Shown here piece by piece: positions 18,692 to 26,447 of a DNA stretch of 64,000 bases. The notes beneath the pieces are model-generated. The model was not told where the DNA came from. It searched no databases and worked only from the letters and a program-made list of their open reading frames with translations. The number at the start of each line of letters is the position of its first letter. The first letter of the stretch is position 1. Origin of the DNA: Parasphingorhabdus halotolerans (GTDB taxonomy: Bacteria > Pseudomonadota > Alphaproteobacteria > Sphingomonadales > Sphingomonadaceae); the NCBI RefSeq assembly GCF_012516475.1, contig NZ_CP051217.1, positions 806,001 to 870,000 on the forward strand, read 5' to 3'. The position numbers and the translations under genes are program-made.

Positions 18692-18728
18692 GGCCCTAAA
18701 AAAGCCATTCAGCTTGTGTTGATAGATT

Positions 18729-18759
18729 ATATGCAAGGGCGGTATCGGCTCTTGCATAT
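18729..18759. repeat. Intergenic palindrome, 9-bp perfect arms
   Basis: ATATGCAAG at 18729-18737 is matched by its reverse complement CTTGCATAT at 18751-18759, separated by 13 bases. It sits 38 bp after the reductase stop and 29 bp before the metallophosphatase ATG. No T run follows it, so a simple intrinsic terminator is not favoured; an operator for the downstream gene is an alternative. Confidence 0.5.
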
Positions 18760-18787
18760 CGTTCATCCCATTCAAATATAGGCCTCC

Positions 18788-19552
18788 ATGTTAAAACGTC
18801 TGTTCAGCAAAAAATCCAGGCGCCCATTGGATGAAGCGCGAATTCCTGAGGGCCGCCGCGTCTATGCTATTGGTGATATTCATGGGCGAAATGACCTGCT
18901 CAATATCTTGCTTGAAAAAATCGTTCAGGATGACGCTGATCGTGGAGACGCCAAGAGCGAAATTATTTTCCTTGGTGATCTGGTTGATCGTGGCCCCGAT
19001 AGCGCCGGCGTCATCGAAACTGCCATGCAACTGAAGCAAGACCTTGGCGATGTCCGTTTCCTGATGGGCAATCACGAAGAAGTATATCTGAAGGCCGCCG
19101 AGGGTAACGAAAAAGCGGCACGGTTCTTCAATCGTATCGGCGGCAAGGAAACCATTCTCAGCTACGACATTAGTATCAAAGAATATATGGAACTCGACAA
19201 CGAAGAATTGGCCGCGCGATTACCGGATTTATTTCCCGCTTCCCACGTTGCGTTTATCAATGACTTTGAAGATATGATAATCATCGGCGATTATGCATTT
19301 GTCCATGCCGGTGTCAGACCGGATGTTCCGCTTTCCGAGCAAGATCCCAAAGATCTGCGCTGGATCAGAGAAGAATTTCTCGCCGTACGCAAGGCCCATG
19401 AGAAAGTTATTATCTACGGCCACACAATCAACGATGACGTGGTAGAAGCGGGCAACCGCATTGGTATTGATACCGGCGCCTATTATACTGAAAAACTGAC
19501 TGCCATTGGGTTGGAGGGTGACCAGCGCTGGTATATTGATACCGGTGCCTGA
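18788..19552 (+). CDS. Metallophosphoesterase (PPP-type serine/threonine phosphatase-like)
   Basis: A 254-residue calcineurin-like phosphoesterase. The metal-binding motifs are all visible: GDIHG near residue 32, GDLVDRG near residue 64, GNHE near residue 96, then VHAGVRP and YGHTI supplying the later histidines. The layout matches bacterial PPP-family Ser/Thr phosphatases and bis(5'-nucleosyl)-tetraphosphatases; the substrate is open. It is cytoplasmic. It converges on ctrA and the two share a terminator hairpin. Confidence 0.88.
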   Translation: MLKRLFSKKSRRPLDEARIPEGRRVYAIGDIHGRNDLLNILLEKIVQDDADRGDAKSEIIFLGDLVDRGPDSAGVIETAMQLKQDLGDVRFLMGNHEEVYLKAAEGNEKAARFFNRIGGKETILSYDISIKEYMELDNEELAARLPDLFPASHVAFINDFEDMIIIGDYAFVHAGVRPDVPLSEQDPKDLRWIREEFLAVRKAHEKVIIYGHTINDDVVEAGNRIGIDTGAYYTEKLTAIGLEGDQRWYIDTGA

Positions 19553-19570
19553 TCTGGTCTCCGCAAAACA

Positions 19571-19608
19571 AAAAAAAGGCGGAGCTTATTAGGCTCCGCC
19601 GATATTTT
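19571..19608. terminator. Bidirectional intrinsic terminator
   Basis: An 8-bp perfect stem, GGCGGAGC (19578-19585) with GCTCCGCC (19593-19600), and a 7-base loop. An A run lies before it and a T-rich run after it, so it can end transcription in both directions, for the metallophosphatase (+) and ctrA (-). Confidence 0.9.
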
Positions 19609-19642
19609 TGGGTAGTGAACTAAAAACTACTGATTGGAACGC

Positions 19643-20350
19643 TTACGCAACCTGCGCTTCCGGTCCGCTGTCTTCCTCGATATCACGAAGAACATAACCG
19701 CGACCCCACACAGTCTCGATATAATTTTCGCCGCCACAGGCCAGAGCCAGTTTCTTGCGAAGCTTACAAATAAATACGTCGATGATTTTGAGTTCTGGCT
19801 CATCCATTCCGCCGTAAAGGTGGTTGAGGAACATTTCCTTGGTGAGCGTTGTGCCTTTGCGCAGGGACAGCAGCTCGAGCATCGCATATTCCTTACCGGT
19901 CAGATGCACGCGATTGCCATCAACCTCGACGGTTTTGGCATCAAGGTTCACGGCAAGCTTGCCGGTACGGATAACAGATTGCGAGTGGCCTTTTGAGCGG
20001 CGGACGACTGCGTGAATACGGGCAACCAGCTCTTCACGGTGGAAAGGCTTGGTCACATAATCATCGGCACCAAAACCGAATGAACGCACTTTGCTGTCCA
20101 TTTCGCTGATACCGGAAAGAATAAGTACTGGCGTCTGCACCTTGGCGACACGCAGCTTTTTCAGAACATCATAACCATGCATATCTGGCAAGTTAAGATC
20201 GAGACAGATGATGTCATAATCGTAGAGCTTACCCAGATCGAGGCCTTCTTCACCCAAATCAGTTGTGTAAACATTAAAGCCTTCAGTCGTCAGCATAAGC
20301 TCAATCGCTTTTGCGGTTGTTGGCTCATCTTCAATCAACAAAACTCGCAT
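19643..20350 (-). CDS. ctrA: Cell cycle response regulator CtrA
   Basis: A 235-residue OmpR-type response regulator, master regulator of cell cycle, motility and division genes in alphaproteobacteria. The receiver has the acidic pocket EDE (7-9), phospho-acceptor Asp51 in [11 protein letters not shown] and Lys in VTKPFHREE. The DNA-binding winged helix ([12 protein letters not shown] to [14 protein letters not shown] and [12 protein letters not shown]) matches CtrA closely. The C-terminus ends in PEAQVA, hydrophobic as expected for ClpXP recognition. The upstream region has a CtrA box and six GANTC methylation sites, suggesting autoregulation and CcrM control. Confidence 0.97.
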   Translation of the reverse strand: MRVLLIEDEPTTAKAIELMLTTEGFNVYTTDLGEEGLDLGKLYDYDIICLDLNLPDMHGYDVLKKLRVAKVQTPVLILSGISEMDSKVRSFGFGADDYVTKPFHREELVARIHAVVRRSKGHSQSVIRTGKLAVNLDAKTVEVDGNRVHLTGKEYAMLELLSLRKGTTLTKEMFLNHLYGGMDEPELKIIDVFICKLRKKLALACGGENYIETVWGRGYVLRDIEEDSGPEAQVA

Positions 20351-20447
20351 CGGGTAACCCCTTCTCTTAAATCTACTCCCCCCGAACCGGCTATTCTGCC
20401 GACCCGATGGATCATTTATTAACCATGAAATAGATGAACGTAAAAGG

Positions 20448-20462
20448 TTAATTTTGCGTTAA
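20448..20462 (-). promoter_or_regulatory. CtrA box TTAA-N7-TTAA upstream of ctrA
   Basis: An exact TTAA-N7-TTAA lies about 100 bp upstream of the ctrA start, matching the established CtrA recognition pattern. It most simply means CtrA controls its own promoter, as in Caulobacter. It is palindromic in its half sites, so strand is assigned from the nearest fitting gene. Confidence 0.7.
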
Positions 20463-20467
20463 GGCAG

Positions 20468-20541
20468 GACTCAGCACGAGTCGCGAGGGGTAGTTTGACT
20501 CTGTAACCCGCAGAAATGAGTCGTTTCGTGAGTCTGGACTC
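20468..20541 (-). promoter_or_regulatory. Cluster of six GANTC (CcrM) sites upstream of ctrA
   Basis: GANTC occurs at 20468, 20478, 20497, 20518, 20530 and 20537, six times in 74 bp, where about one per 256 bp is expected by chance. CcrM, encoded in this window, methylates the adenine in GANTC. The cluster lies in the 356-bp gap between divergent ctrA and arfB, so it could time either promoter; ctrA is the known target in Caulobacter. Nothing else is recognisable in the gap except the CtrA box. Confidence 0.75.
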
Positions 20542-20706
20542 TGCCGAAAAAAAATTAACTTTTTGTTGTTTTCAATACCCGAAATGCTCTTTTTGATCGA
20601 AAACGGGGGTGTTTTTGATCGATCTCGTCCGTAACGAAACCAATTTTAAACTGCGTTTGGCAACATCTCTTAACGGCAACACTGTTGTTATCGTTTCGTT
20701 ATCGAT

Positions 20707-21117
20707 ATGGCCGATGTCATGGTCGAGATTCCCGAAAGCGCAATCACCGAAACCTTCCTGGCCGCATCCGGTCCTGGTGGGCAGAATGTAAACAAGGTGG
20801 AAACCGCCGTACAGATGCGGGTCAATATCCGGGCGCTGGACCTCGCGCCCTATGCGTTGCGCAAATTGAAAACCCTGGCCGGCAGTAAAATGACGGTGGG
20901 CGGCGAGCTCATATTCACTGTGCGCAAATATCGTACCCGGGAAGCCAACCGGATCGAAGCCCGCAAACGTATCGCAGATATCGTGGAAGAAGCGCATCAA
21001 CGCGACGCCTACCGCGTAAAGACCCGCCCGAGCCGCGCCGCTAAAGCACGGCGGGTGGATGCAAAGAAGAAAAAATCATCGGTGAAGAAGATGCGCGGGA
21101 AGCCGAAGCTGGAGTGA
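20707..21117 (+). CDS. arfB: Alternative ribosome-rescue factor ArfB (peptidyl-tRNA hydrolase)
   Basis: A 136-residue release-factor-like protein that frees stalled ribosomes. The catalytic GGQ is seen in SGPGGQNVNKVETAV near residues 21-35, with no codon-recognition domain. The C-terminal tail is strongly basic (KARRVDAKKKKSSVKK), as needed to enter the empty mRNA channel. It is divergent from ctrA across a 356-bp gap. The length is normal. Confidence 0.95.
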   Translation: MADVMVEIPESAITETFLAASGPGGQNVNKVETAVQMRVNIRALDLAPYALRKLKTLAGSKMTVGGELIFTVRKYRTREANRIEARKRIADIVEEAHQRDAYRVKTRPSRAAKARRVDAKKKKSSVKKMRGKPKLE

Positions 21118-21272
21118 GCGCTGACTTACTCGGGACGCGGATACCAGTTACGGTCTTTTTTAACGACCGCATTTGGGTGGTTTGCTGACCGTCTGCTATT
21201 AGGCGGCAAATAGAACAATGCGGTCGTTTCGCCGGCGGCAGATTTGTCTACCACCCGCATTGTTGCTGGTAA

Positions 21273-21459
21273 TCACAAGCCGAACGTGACCCTCACTCTG
21301 CCAACGGTTGTGCCATCATCGGTGTAACCGGCGATACCTGCCGAGAGGAATATATTTTCTGTTGCGCGGCCCACTATGGAGGATGAGAAGCCATGTTTTG
21401 GAAAAGATTTTTCTGGTTTTGAATGCTGTATGATCTCTGTGAAACAAGCCTTGCTATTA
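21273..21459 (-). pseudogene. C-terminal remnant of an outer-membrane beta-barrel protein
   Basis: About 61 codons on the minus strand run from the left IS end to a stop at 21273. The peptide (FLSAGIAGYTDDGTTVGRVRVTFGL at its end, alternating hydrophobic residues and a terminal aromatic/hydrophobic residue) resembles the last strands of an autotransporter or other beta-barrel. It has no start; the frame is joined to IS sequence. The rest of the gene is not found on the far side of the IS or of the second copy, so it was probably lost by deletion. The neighbouring 21118-21272 holds no gene I can support. Confidence 0.55.
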
Positions 21460-22301
21460 GGGTCCAGACCCATTAACGGGATTCCCAAAGTGATATAATT
21501 GTGATTCAATGTCTTGAGCAAGGAGGTATTGGATATGTCTGATTTCTTTTGGTTTTCGGATGAGCAGTGGGCGCGGATTGAGCCGCTTTTGCCGACGAAG
21601 ACGCGCGGCATACTGCGTGTCGATGACCGGCGCGTGCTTTCGGGGATTGTCCACGCGTTACAAAGCGGCGGGCGCTGGAGTGATTGTCCGCCGGTTTATG
21701 GGCCGAAGAAGACACTCTATAACCGCTTCGTACGCTGGGCCGAGCGCGGGATATGGGAAGATATCTTCAGTGCTCTGGCTGGAGCCGAGGGCGTACCAGA
21801 CAGGCTGTTCATCGACAGCAGTTGCATCAAGGTCCACCGGACTGCCGGAGGCGCAAAAGGGGGCCTTGGCCAATGGTATCGGCCAGACACGGGGCGGCCG
21901 GAACACCAAGCTCCACGCCATCTGCGATATAAAAGGAAGACCCTGTGTCCTCCTGCTAACGCCCGGGAACGTGCACGATATGAAGGTCGCCAAGCAGTGT
22001 ATCGCGGCAATGCCACCGTCTGCTGAACTGGTTGGCGACAAAGGATATGACAGCAATGATCTGCGCGACTGGCTCGCCTCTCGTGGTACCACCGCCGTTA
22101 TCCCGCCCAAGCGGCATCGCAAGGTCAAACTTGACTGCGATCCCGCCATCTACAAACAGCGCAATGTCGTCGAGCGCATGTTCTGCCGCTTCAAGGACTG
22201 GCGTCGTGTCGCAACACGCTTCGACCGCAATATCAAAACCTTTATGGCAACCATCGCCATAGCTGCTACCGTAATCTGGTGGCTATAATGAGTCTGGACC
22301 C
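21460..22301 (+). mobile_element. IS5-family insertion sequence, copy 1
   Basis: An 842-bp element. The ends are GGGTCCAGACCCATTA and the reverse complement of TAATGAGTCTGGACCC, inverted with one mismatch. TA flanks both sides, a likely 2-bp target duplication. It carries one transposase in two overlapping frames. It has the same length as copy 2 (22812-23653) and differs from it at only two positions found by eye (21512 T/C and 21883 C/T), so it is a recent duplicate in direct orientation. Confidence 0.92.
21535..22288 (+). CDS. IS5-family transposase, two overlapping frames
   Basis: The first frame starts at ATG 21535 behind AAGGAGG (MSDFFWFSDEQWARIEPLLP), with the first catalytic Asp in LFIDSSCIKVH, and ends at 22026. 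The second frame carries the rest (GGRNTKLHAICD, second Asp in VGDKGYDS, Glu in RNVVERMFCRFKDWRRVATR) to 22288. Joining them needs a +1 step (or -2) near 21863-21875, just after an AAAAGGGGG run. IS5 relatives of the IS427/IS1031 type often split the transposase this way, so programmed frameshifting is likely; a fixed mutation inherited by both copies cannot be excluded. Confidence 0.88.
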
Positions 22302-22811
22302 TAGTATAGTAATGGCGTCTTCTCAGATATTTTGTCAAAGCTCTACTAACATTGATGTTAATTTGATTGCTCATCGAAATTAATGTGCTAAACAATTTTT
22401 TCCCGAGGAGAACAAAATGCCGCCAGAAGACGAGGCCAGCGACTTGCAAATTTCCGAAGCGAGAATACAGTCTCATTCCCTCATGGAAGAAGCACTAAAA
22501 CTTCTCGATCTTGCTGGCGAGCATTTAGTAGCTGCCAAGCTAGATGACACTATTTGTGCCTTGGGTCTCAGGCCTGATTCTGAATTATGAGCGTTATTTT
22601 GTGAAATTTGAACCTCATTTTTGGGGTGTTTTGAATGCATAATATAGTCGCAATTCTGCTCCGCTCGAAAAATCAGCCTGAAAGAATTTGGTCAAATATT
22701 CCGGCGTCCGTACTTTTAAATAGCGATCAGGTTTGGATACAGAGTGTCTGTTCGCGCGCCAAGAGTTTGTGATTGACAAACGTTCACACAAATCAACATT
22801 CCACTGGACTA
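22302..22811. other. 510-bp segment between the two IS copies
   Basis: AT-rich DNA bracketed by direct IS copies. It holds the 57-aa gene at 22417-22590 and an unconvincing 45-codon frame (22635-22772, no ribosome site). A palindromic AACATTGATGTT at 22348-22359 lies upstream of the 57-aa gene and may be a regulator site. No cargo of a classical composite transposon is present. Confidence 0.5.
22417..22590 (+). CDS. Small 57-residue acidic helical protein
   Basis: ATG at 22417 follows GAGGAG by six bases, a good ribosome site. The product (MPPEDEASDLQISEARIQS at its start, then EEALKLLDLAGEHLVAAKLDDTI) looks like two amphipathic helices with an alternating Leu/Ala pattern. It resembles small uncharacterised sphingomonad proteins of the type AL..LD.AG...AA.L that occur beside winged-helix or LuxR-type regulators; this is from memory and needs a search. 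It is the only credible gene between the two IS copies. Partner genes may lie to the right (26097 winged helix). Confidence 0.6.
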   Translation: MPPEDEASDLQISEARIQSHSLMEEALKLLDLAGEHLVAAKLDDTICALGLRPDSEL

Positions 22812-23653
22812 GGGTCCAGACCCATTAACGGGATTCCCAAAGTGATATAATTGTGATTCAATGCCTTGAGCAAGGAGGTATTGGATATGTCTGATTTCTT
22901 TTGGTTTTCGGATGAGCAGTGGGCGCGGATTGAGCCGCTTTTGCCGACGAAGACGCGCGGCATACTGCGTGTCGATGACCGGCGCGTGCTTTCGGGGATT
23001 GTCCACGCGTTACAAAGCGGCGGGCGCTGGAGTGATTGTCCGCCGGTTTATGGGCCGAAGAAGACACTCTATAACCGCTTCGTACGCTGGGCCGAGCGCG
23101 GGATATGGGAAGATATCTTCAGTGCTCTGGCTGGAGCCGAGGGCGTACCAGACAGGCTGTTCATCGACAGCAGTTGCATCAAGGTCCACCGGACTGCCGG
23201 AGGCGCAAAAGGGGGCCTTGGCCAATGGTATCGGTCAGACACGGGGCGGCCGGAACACCAAGCTCCACGCCATCTGCGATATAAAAGGAAGACCCTGTGT
23301 CCTCCTGCTAACGCCCGGGAACGTGCACGATATGAAGGTCGCCAAGCAGTGTATCGCGGCAATGCCACCGTCTGCTGAACTGGTTGGCGACAAAGGATAT
23401 GACAGCAATGATCTGCGCGACTGGCTCGCCTCTCGTGGTACCACCGCCGTTATCCCGCCCAAGCGGCATCGCAAGGTCAAACTTGACTGCGATCCCGCCA
23501 TCTACAAACAGCGCAATGTCGTCGAGCGCATGTTCTGCCGCTTCAAGGACTGGCGTCGTGTCGCAACACGCTTCGACCGCAATATCAAAACCTTTATGGC
23601 AACCATCGCCATAGCTGCTACCGTAATCTGGTGGCTATAATGAGTCTGGACCC
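22812..23653 (+). mobile_element. IS5-family insertion sequence, copy 2
   Basis: 842 bp, with the same inverted ends as copy 1, bounded by CTA on the left and TAA on the right (shared TA). Same orientation as copy 1 and 510 bp away from it. The right end is 39 bp from the LysR gene stop, so it did not break that gene. Confidence 0.92.
22887..23640 (+). CDS. IS5-family transposase, two overlapping frames (copy 2)
   Basis: Identical in organisation to the transposase of copy 1: first frame from ATG 22887 to 23378, second frame through to 23640, with the same +1 junction. The single difference inside the gene (T at 23235 against C at 21883) changes Pro to Ser in the first frame but is silent (Gly) in the second, which fits the second frame being the translated one at that point. 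DDE residues are as in copy 1. Confidence 0.88.
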
Positions 23654-23692
23654 TAATATGCCAAGTTAGAAAGCTGGGCTGGTTTCCGGGAT

Positions 23693-24778
23693 TCATTGCC
23701 GATTGGCGCTGGACCTTTGCAATCCTTCAATCGGAGTGCCCAGCATGCTGACAACTTCTTGTTCCGCCATTGTTGGGTAAAGGGCAGGATCGACAAACAT
23801 CTCAGCAAAGGCTGGATATTTAACCGGGTCGAACTTTTCTTTCAACCAATCCATTGCCCTTTTGATACTTGCTGACCCACGGGCACTTACTTGATAGCTG
23901 GCAAATAGATCAAACTTGATGGGGATTGGAATATTGATCATTTCCAGATGGCGCGATAGCAAGGCGCTATAAGTGGGCAGGGCTCCGAAGCCGAGTCCAG
24001 AAATAATAGACCAGAAATGCACAACACTGGAGTTTGTTCTAATAGACATAATCTTTTCAGCATTTTTCGGCCCCAGGATGAAACCGGAGATTTCACTGTG
24101 AACGCCTTGCGCCTCTTGCTCAATATACGTGTGATCAAGAACTTCATTCCAATTTTGCGGATTTCCATTTTTTTGGAGATATTGACGAGATGCAAACAAC
24201 CTGACGTGGACAGTGGCGATGCGCGCGCAAATCCTGTCGAGATCAGGCTCATCTGAATAGCTGAGGACAATGTCGAAATCCCCTCTATTTTTCCTGTTAT
24301 AATCGTAGCTAAGATTGAGATCGATTGCGATATCGCCCATTCGATCCTTCAATTCGCCAATGCGCGGACCGAGCCAATGCGTTCCCAATCCCTCTGTGCA
24401 ACCGATCGAAATTACATTTGGGCGCACCAACACTTCTTGATCGTCAACGACCAACTTTCCAAACTCCTTTGTCCGTTTTGCGACTTCGATGGCCTTCCAG
24501 CCGTGAGCAGTGTGCGATACCCCTGTCCTTGTTCGCCGAAATAAGATCTGACCACAATTGGCTTCAAGGCGCTCCAGTCTGGTACGTAAGGTATTGACAG
24601 ACAAACGTAATTCTCGAGCGGCGGCTCTGATCGCTCCGGTTTTACAGAGAGCCAAAACGATTTCAGCATCTTTCCAATCCATCTGGTAGCTTTTGTGATC
24701 CAACCCATGATCAGTGTGGACGGAACTTTGATCCATGTGAGGTTCACGAAATACTGTATTGGAAGTTCGATTAGCCAT
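23693..24778 (-). CDS. LysR-family transcriptional regulator with N-terminal extension
   Basis: 361 residues from MANRTSNTV, chosen for the GGGGGA site five bases upstream. The LysR winged HTH starts unusually late, at about residue 33 (MDWKDAEIVLALCKTGAIRAA, then LSVNTLRTRLERLEANCG), so about 30 residues precede it; later Met starts at 24736 and 24682 are possible but lack a ribosome site. The effector-binding domain follows (GCTEGLGTHWLGPRI onward). It is divergent from the GNAT gene with only 23 bp between the starts. The gene is AT-rich relative to the core regions. Confidence 0.85.
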   Translation of the reverse strand: MANRTSNTVFREPHMDQSSVHTDHGLDHKSYQMDWKDAEIVLALCKTGAIRAAARELRLSVNTLRTRLERLEANCGQILFRRTRTGVSHTAHGWKAIEVAKRTKEFGKLVVDDQEVLVRPNVISIGCTEGLGTHWLGPRIGELKDRMGDIAIDLNLSYDYNRKNRGDFDIVLSYSDEPDLDRICARIATVHVRLFASRQYLQKNGNPQNWNEVLDHTYIEQEAQGVHSEISGFILGPKNAEKIMSIRTNSSVVHFWSIISGLGFGALPTYSALLSRHLEMINIPIPIKFDLFASYQVSARGSASIKRAMDWLKEKFDPVKYPAFAEMFVDPALYPTMAEQEVVSMLGTPIEGLQRSSANRQ

Positions 24779-24801
24779 AAAATCCCCCAATTGGAGTTCT
24801 A

Positions 24802-26016
24802 ATGCATTATTCCAACAAAAACCATGAAAACATTCGCCATTTCTCCTCACTGGACCTTCTCGAACGAACGCGAGAGATATCAGAACGCAGTGAAGGTAAG
24901 GCCTGGTTACGTATTTCTGGCATCCGCGAGATTGAAGACTATATCGACAAAATCTCGGCAAAAATGGTCATTGCGGAAAAAGACACCGTCAAAGCTGTCT
25001 GGCAACATAATCCAAACACGGTGCAATTTGCTGTCGATGAAAATGGTTCAAAATTTGGACTTTTCGCCTATTTGCCACTCACAGAAGTCGGTGCTCTGGC
25101 TATCGTAAGTGGAGAGTTTGATGGATTAAGGCCGGATTTGAATTTCATTTGCTCACCCGGACAATCGCCGGTGGCAATATATTGTTGGCTGGTTTGGAGC
25201 CCAAAAAGACTGAGTTCTATGTTTGCTGCAATGGCTAGCGATTGGAACACCATTTGTCCGCCAGGATGCTCGTTTTTCACGTGTGGTCATTCGCGAGCCA
25301 CGGAAAAATTGTGGAAAGCCTGCGGTTTAGAGTCAGCAAAAAAGTTCTATCCGAGTGCACCTGATAATTTGTTAATTGCTCTTCCATCAAAAAATGATCA
25401 ACCTAAACGTCCTTTGCTCGAAGTGCGGCCTGTGCTTGACTTCAATGATTTCACAAAGGTCATCGCTGTTCGCTCAGCGACATATCTGGCGGAGCAGTTT
25501 TGTACCTTTGACGAGGAATTTGATGGCAATGACCTTTGTGCCTCGCAGTTTCTGGGAACTTCCGACGGCGATGCAGCAGGAACCGTCCGAGTACGATATT
25601 TCGGCGATTTCTGCAAAGTGGAAAGATTAGCCGTCCGCAAAGAATATCGAAAAAGCAAATTAGCTTATAAACTGGTTCGCGCAGCCCTTGATCACGCCCG
25701 CAAAAAAGGTGTTACTAAAGCGTATGGTCATTCAAGGTTTGACCTAGTTCGATTTTGGCGCGTATTTGGATTTCGGGAAATACCGGGCCGTCCGAAATTC
25801 AGCTTTGCAAATGTTGACTATGTCGAAATGGAGGCAACCCTTGAACCAATGTTGGACCGTGTTCGCATCGGTGGGGATCCAATGCGAACAGTCCGCCCAG
25901 AAGGTAAGTGGGAGGAGATCGGCCCTCTGGAATTGTCAAACCTAAAAGTTGAAGACCATAAATTGGCGTTGATACAGGAGAATACGAGATTTGTCCGAGC
26001 GGGAAGAAATCGTTGA
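24802..26016 (+). CDS. Two-part GNAT acyltransferase of unknown substrate
   Basis: 404 residues. The N-terminal half (about 1-195) has no motif I can name, though its length and pattern would suit a degenerate GNAT-like domain. The C-terminal half (about 205-345) is a GNAT: VRSATYLAEQF, EEFDGND, AGTVRVRYFG, KVERLAVRKEYRKSKLAYKLVRAA (acetyl-CoA loop) and FWRVFGFREIPG. The Arg/Glu-Asp pattern early in this domain is shared with ElaA-type and acyl-homoserine-lactone-synthase-like members, so the acyl donor could be CoA or ACP linked. The start is ATG 24802 after TTGGAG. Probably regulated by the divergent LysR. Confidence 0.75.
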   Translation: MHYSNKNHENIRHFSSLDLLERTREISERSEGKAWLRISGIREIEDYIDKISAKMVIAEKDTVKAVWQHNPNTVQFAVDENGSKFGLFAYLPLTEVGALAIVSGEFDGLRPDLNFICSPGQSPVAIYCWLVWSPKRLSSMFAAMASDWNTICPPGCSFFTCGHSRATEKLWKACGLESAKKFYPSAPDNLLIALPSKNDQPKRPLLEVRPVLDFNDFTKVIAVRSATYLAEQFCTFDEEFDGNDLCASQFLGTSDGDAAGTVRVRYFGDFCKVERLAVRKEYRKSKLAYKLVRAALDHARKKGVTKAYGHSRFDLVRFWRVFGFREIPGRPKFSFANVDYVEMEATLEPMLDRVRIGGDPMRTVRPEGKWEEIGPLELSNLKVEDHKLALIQENTRFVRAGRNR

Positions 26017-26096
26017 GACTGAGTTGAGAGGAAGCAACGTTATCGACCGTTACGCGTTCTAACGGGTAGACAAGTATTTAATTTAAGGGGCACAGC

Positions 26097-26447
26097 GTGA
26101 ATCCAATAAAAATCGCTGAACAACTAGTATCAGTTCGTAAGCACAGAAACGAAGTCCTGGGACCCGAAGTCGCGGCTCTTGGTGAATATGGGTGGATTAT
26201 TCTGCTTGAGCTTTTCGTTTATTATAAAGCCGATAAAGAACTTTCTCTAAGTCGTCTGTTTGCCAACAATGATATTCCAAAGAGTACGGGCATGAGGACG
26301 ATAAAATGTCTACTTGATTGCGGTATTCTCAAAGAAAAATTTATGTTTGAAAACGAGGACAATTTGTCTGTTGAGCTATCAAGCGAAGCAGCGTCAAAGA
26401 TGAATGTTGTGCTGAGAGTAGCGCTCCAATCCACAAGTTTTACATAA
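26097..26447 (+). CDS. Small winged-helix (MarR-like) DNA-binding protein
   Basis: 116 residues, with a GTG start at 26097 after AAGGGG. The segment EYGWIILLELFVYYKADKELSLSRLFANNDIPKSTGMRTIKCLLDCGIL has the helix-turn-helix spacing of sphingomonad winged-helix proteins of the MarR type, where the recognition helix follows a short sensor-like helix pair. There are no ligand residues to name. It is 80 bp downstream of the GNAT gene on the same strand and may belong to its transcript. The assignment is from pattern, not a search. Confidence 0.6.
   Translation: MNPIKIAEQLVSVRKHRNEVLGPEVAALGEYGWIILLELFVYYKADKELSLSRLFANNDIPKSTGMRTIKCLLDCGILKEKFMFENEDNLSVELSSEAASKMNVVLRVALQSTSFT

Noticed and set aside
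22150..22476. A 108-codon minus-strand frame crossing the right end of IS copy 1
   Set aside because: Half lies antisense in the transposase, no ribosome site, and no family resemblance.
22635..22772. A 45-codon plus-strand frame between the IS copies
   Set aside because: No ribosome site and no recognisable pattern, although it is open.
21460..23653. A classical composite transposon
   Set aside because: The 510 bp between the copies carries only a 57-aa gene, and the outer flanks show only the 2-bp TA that each single copy also has.
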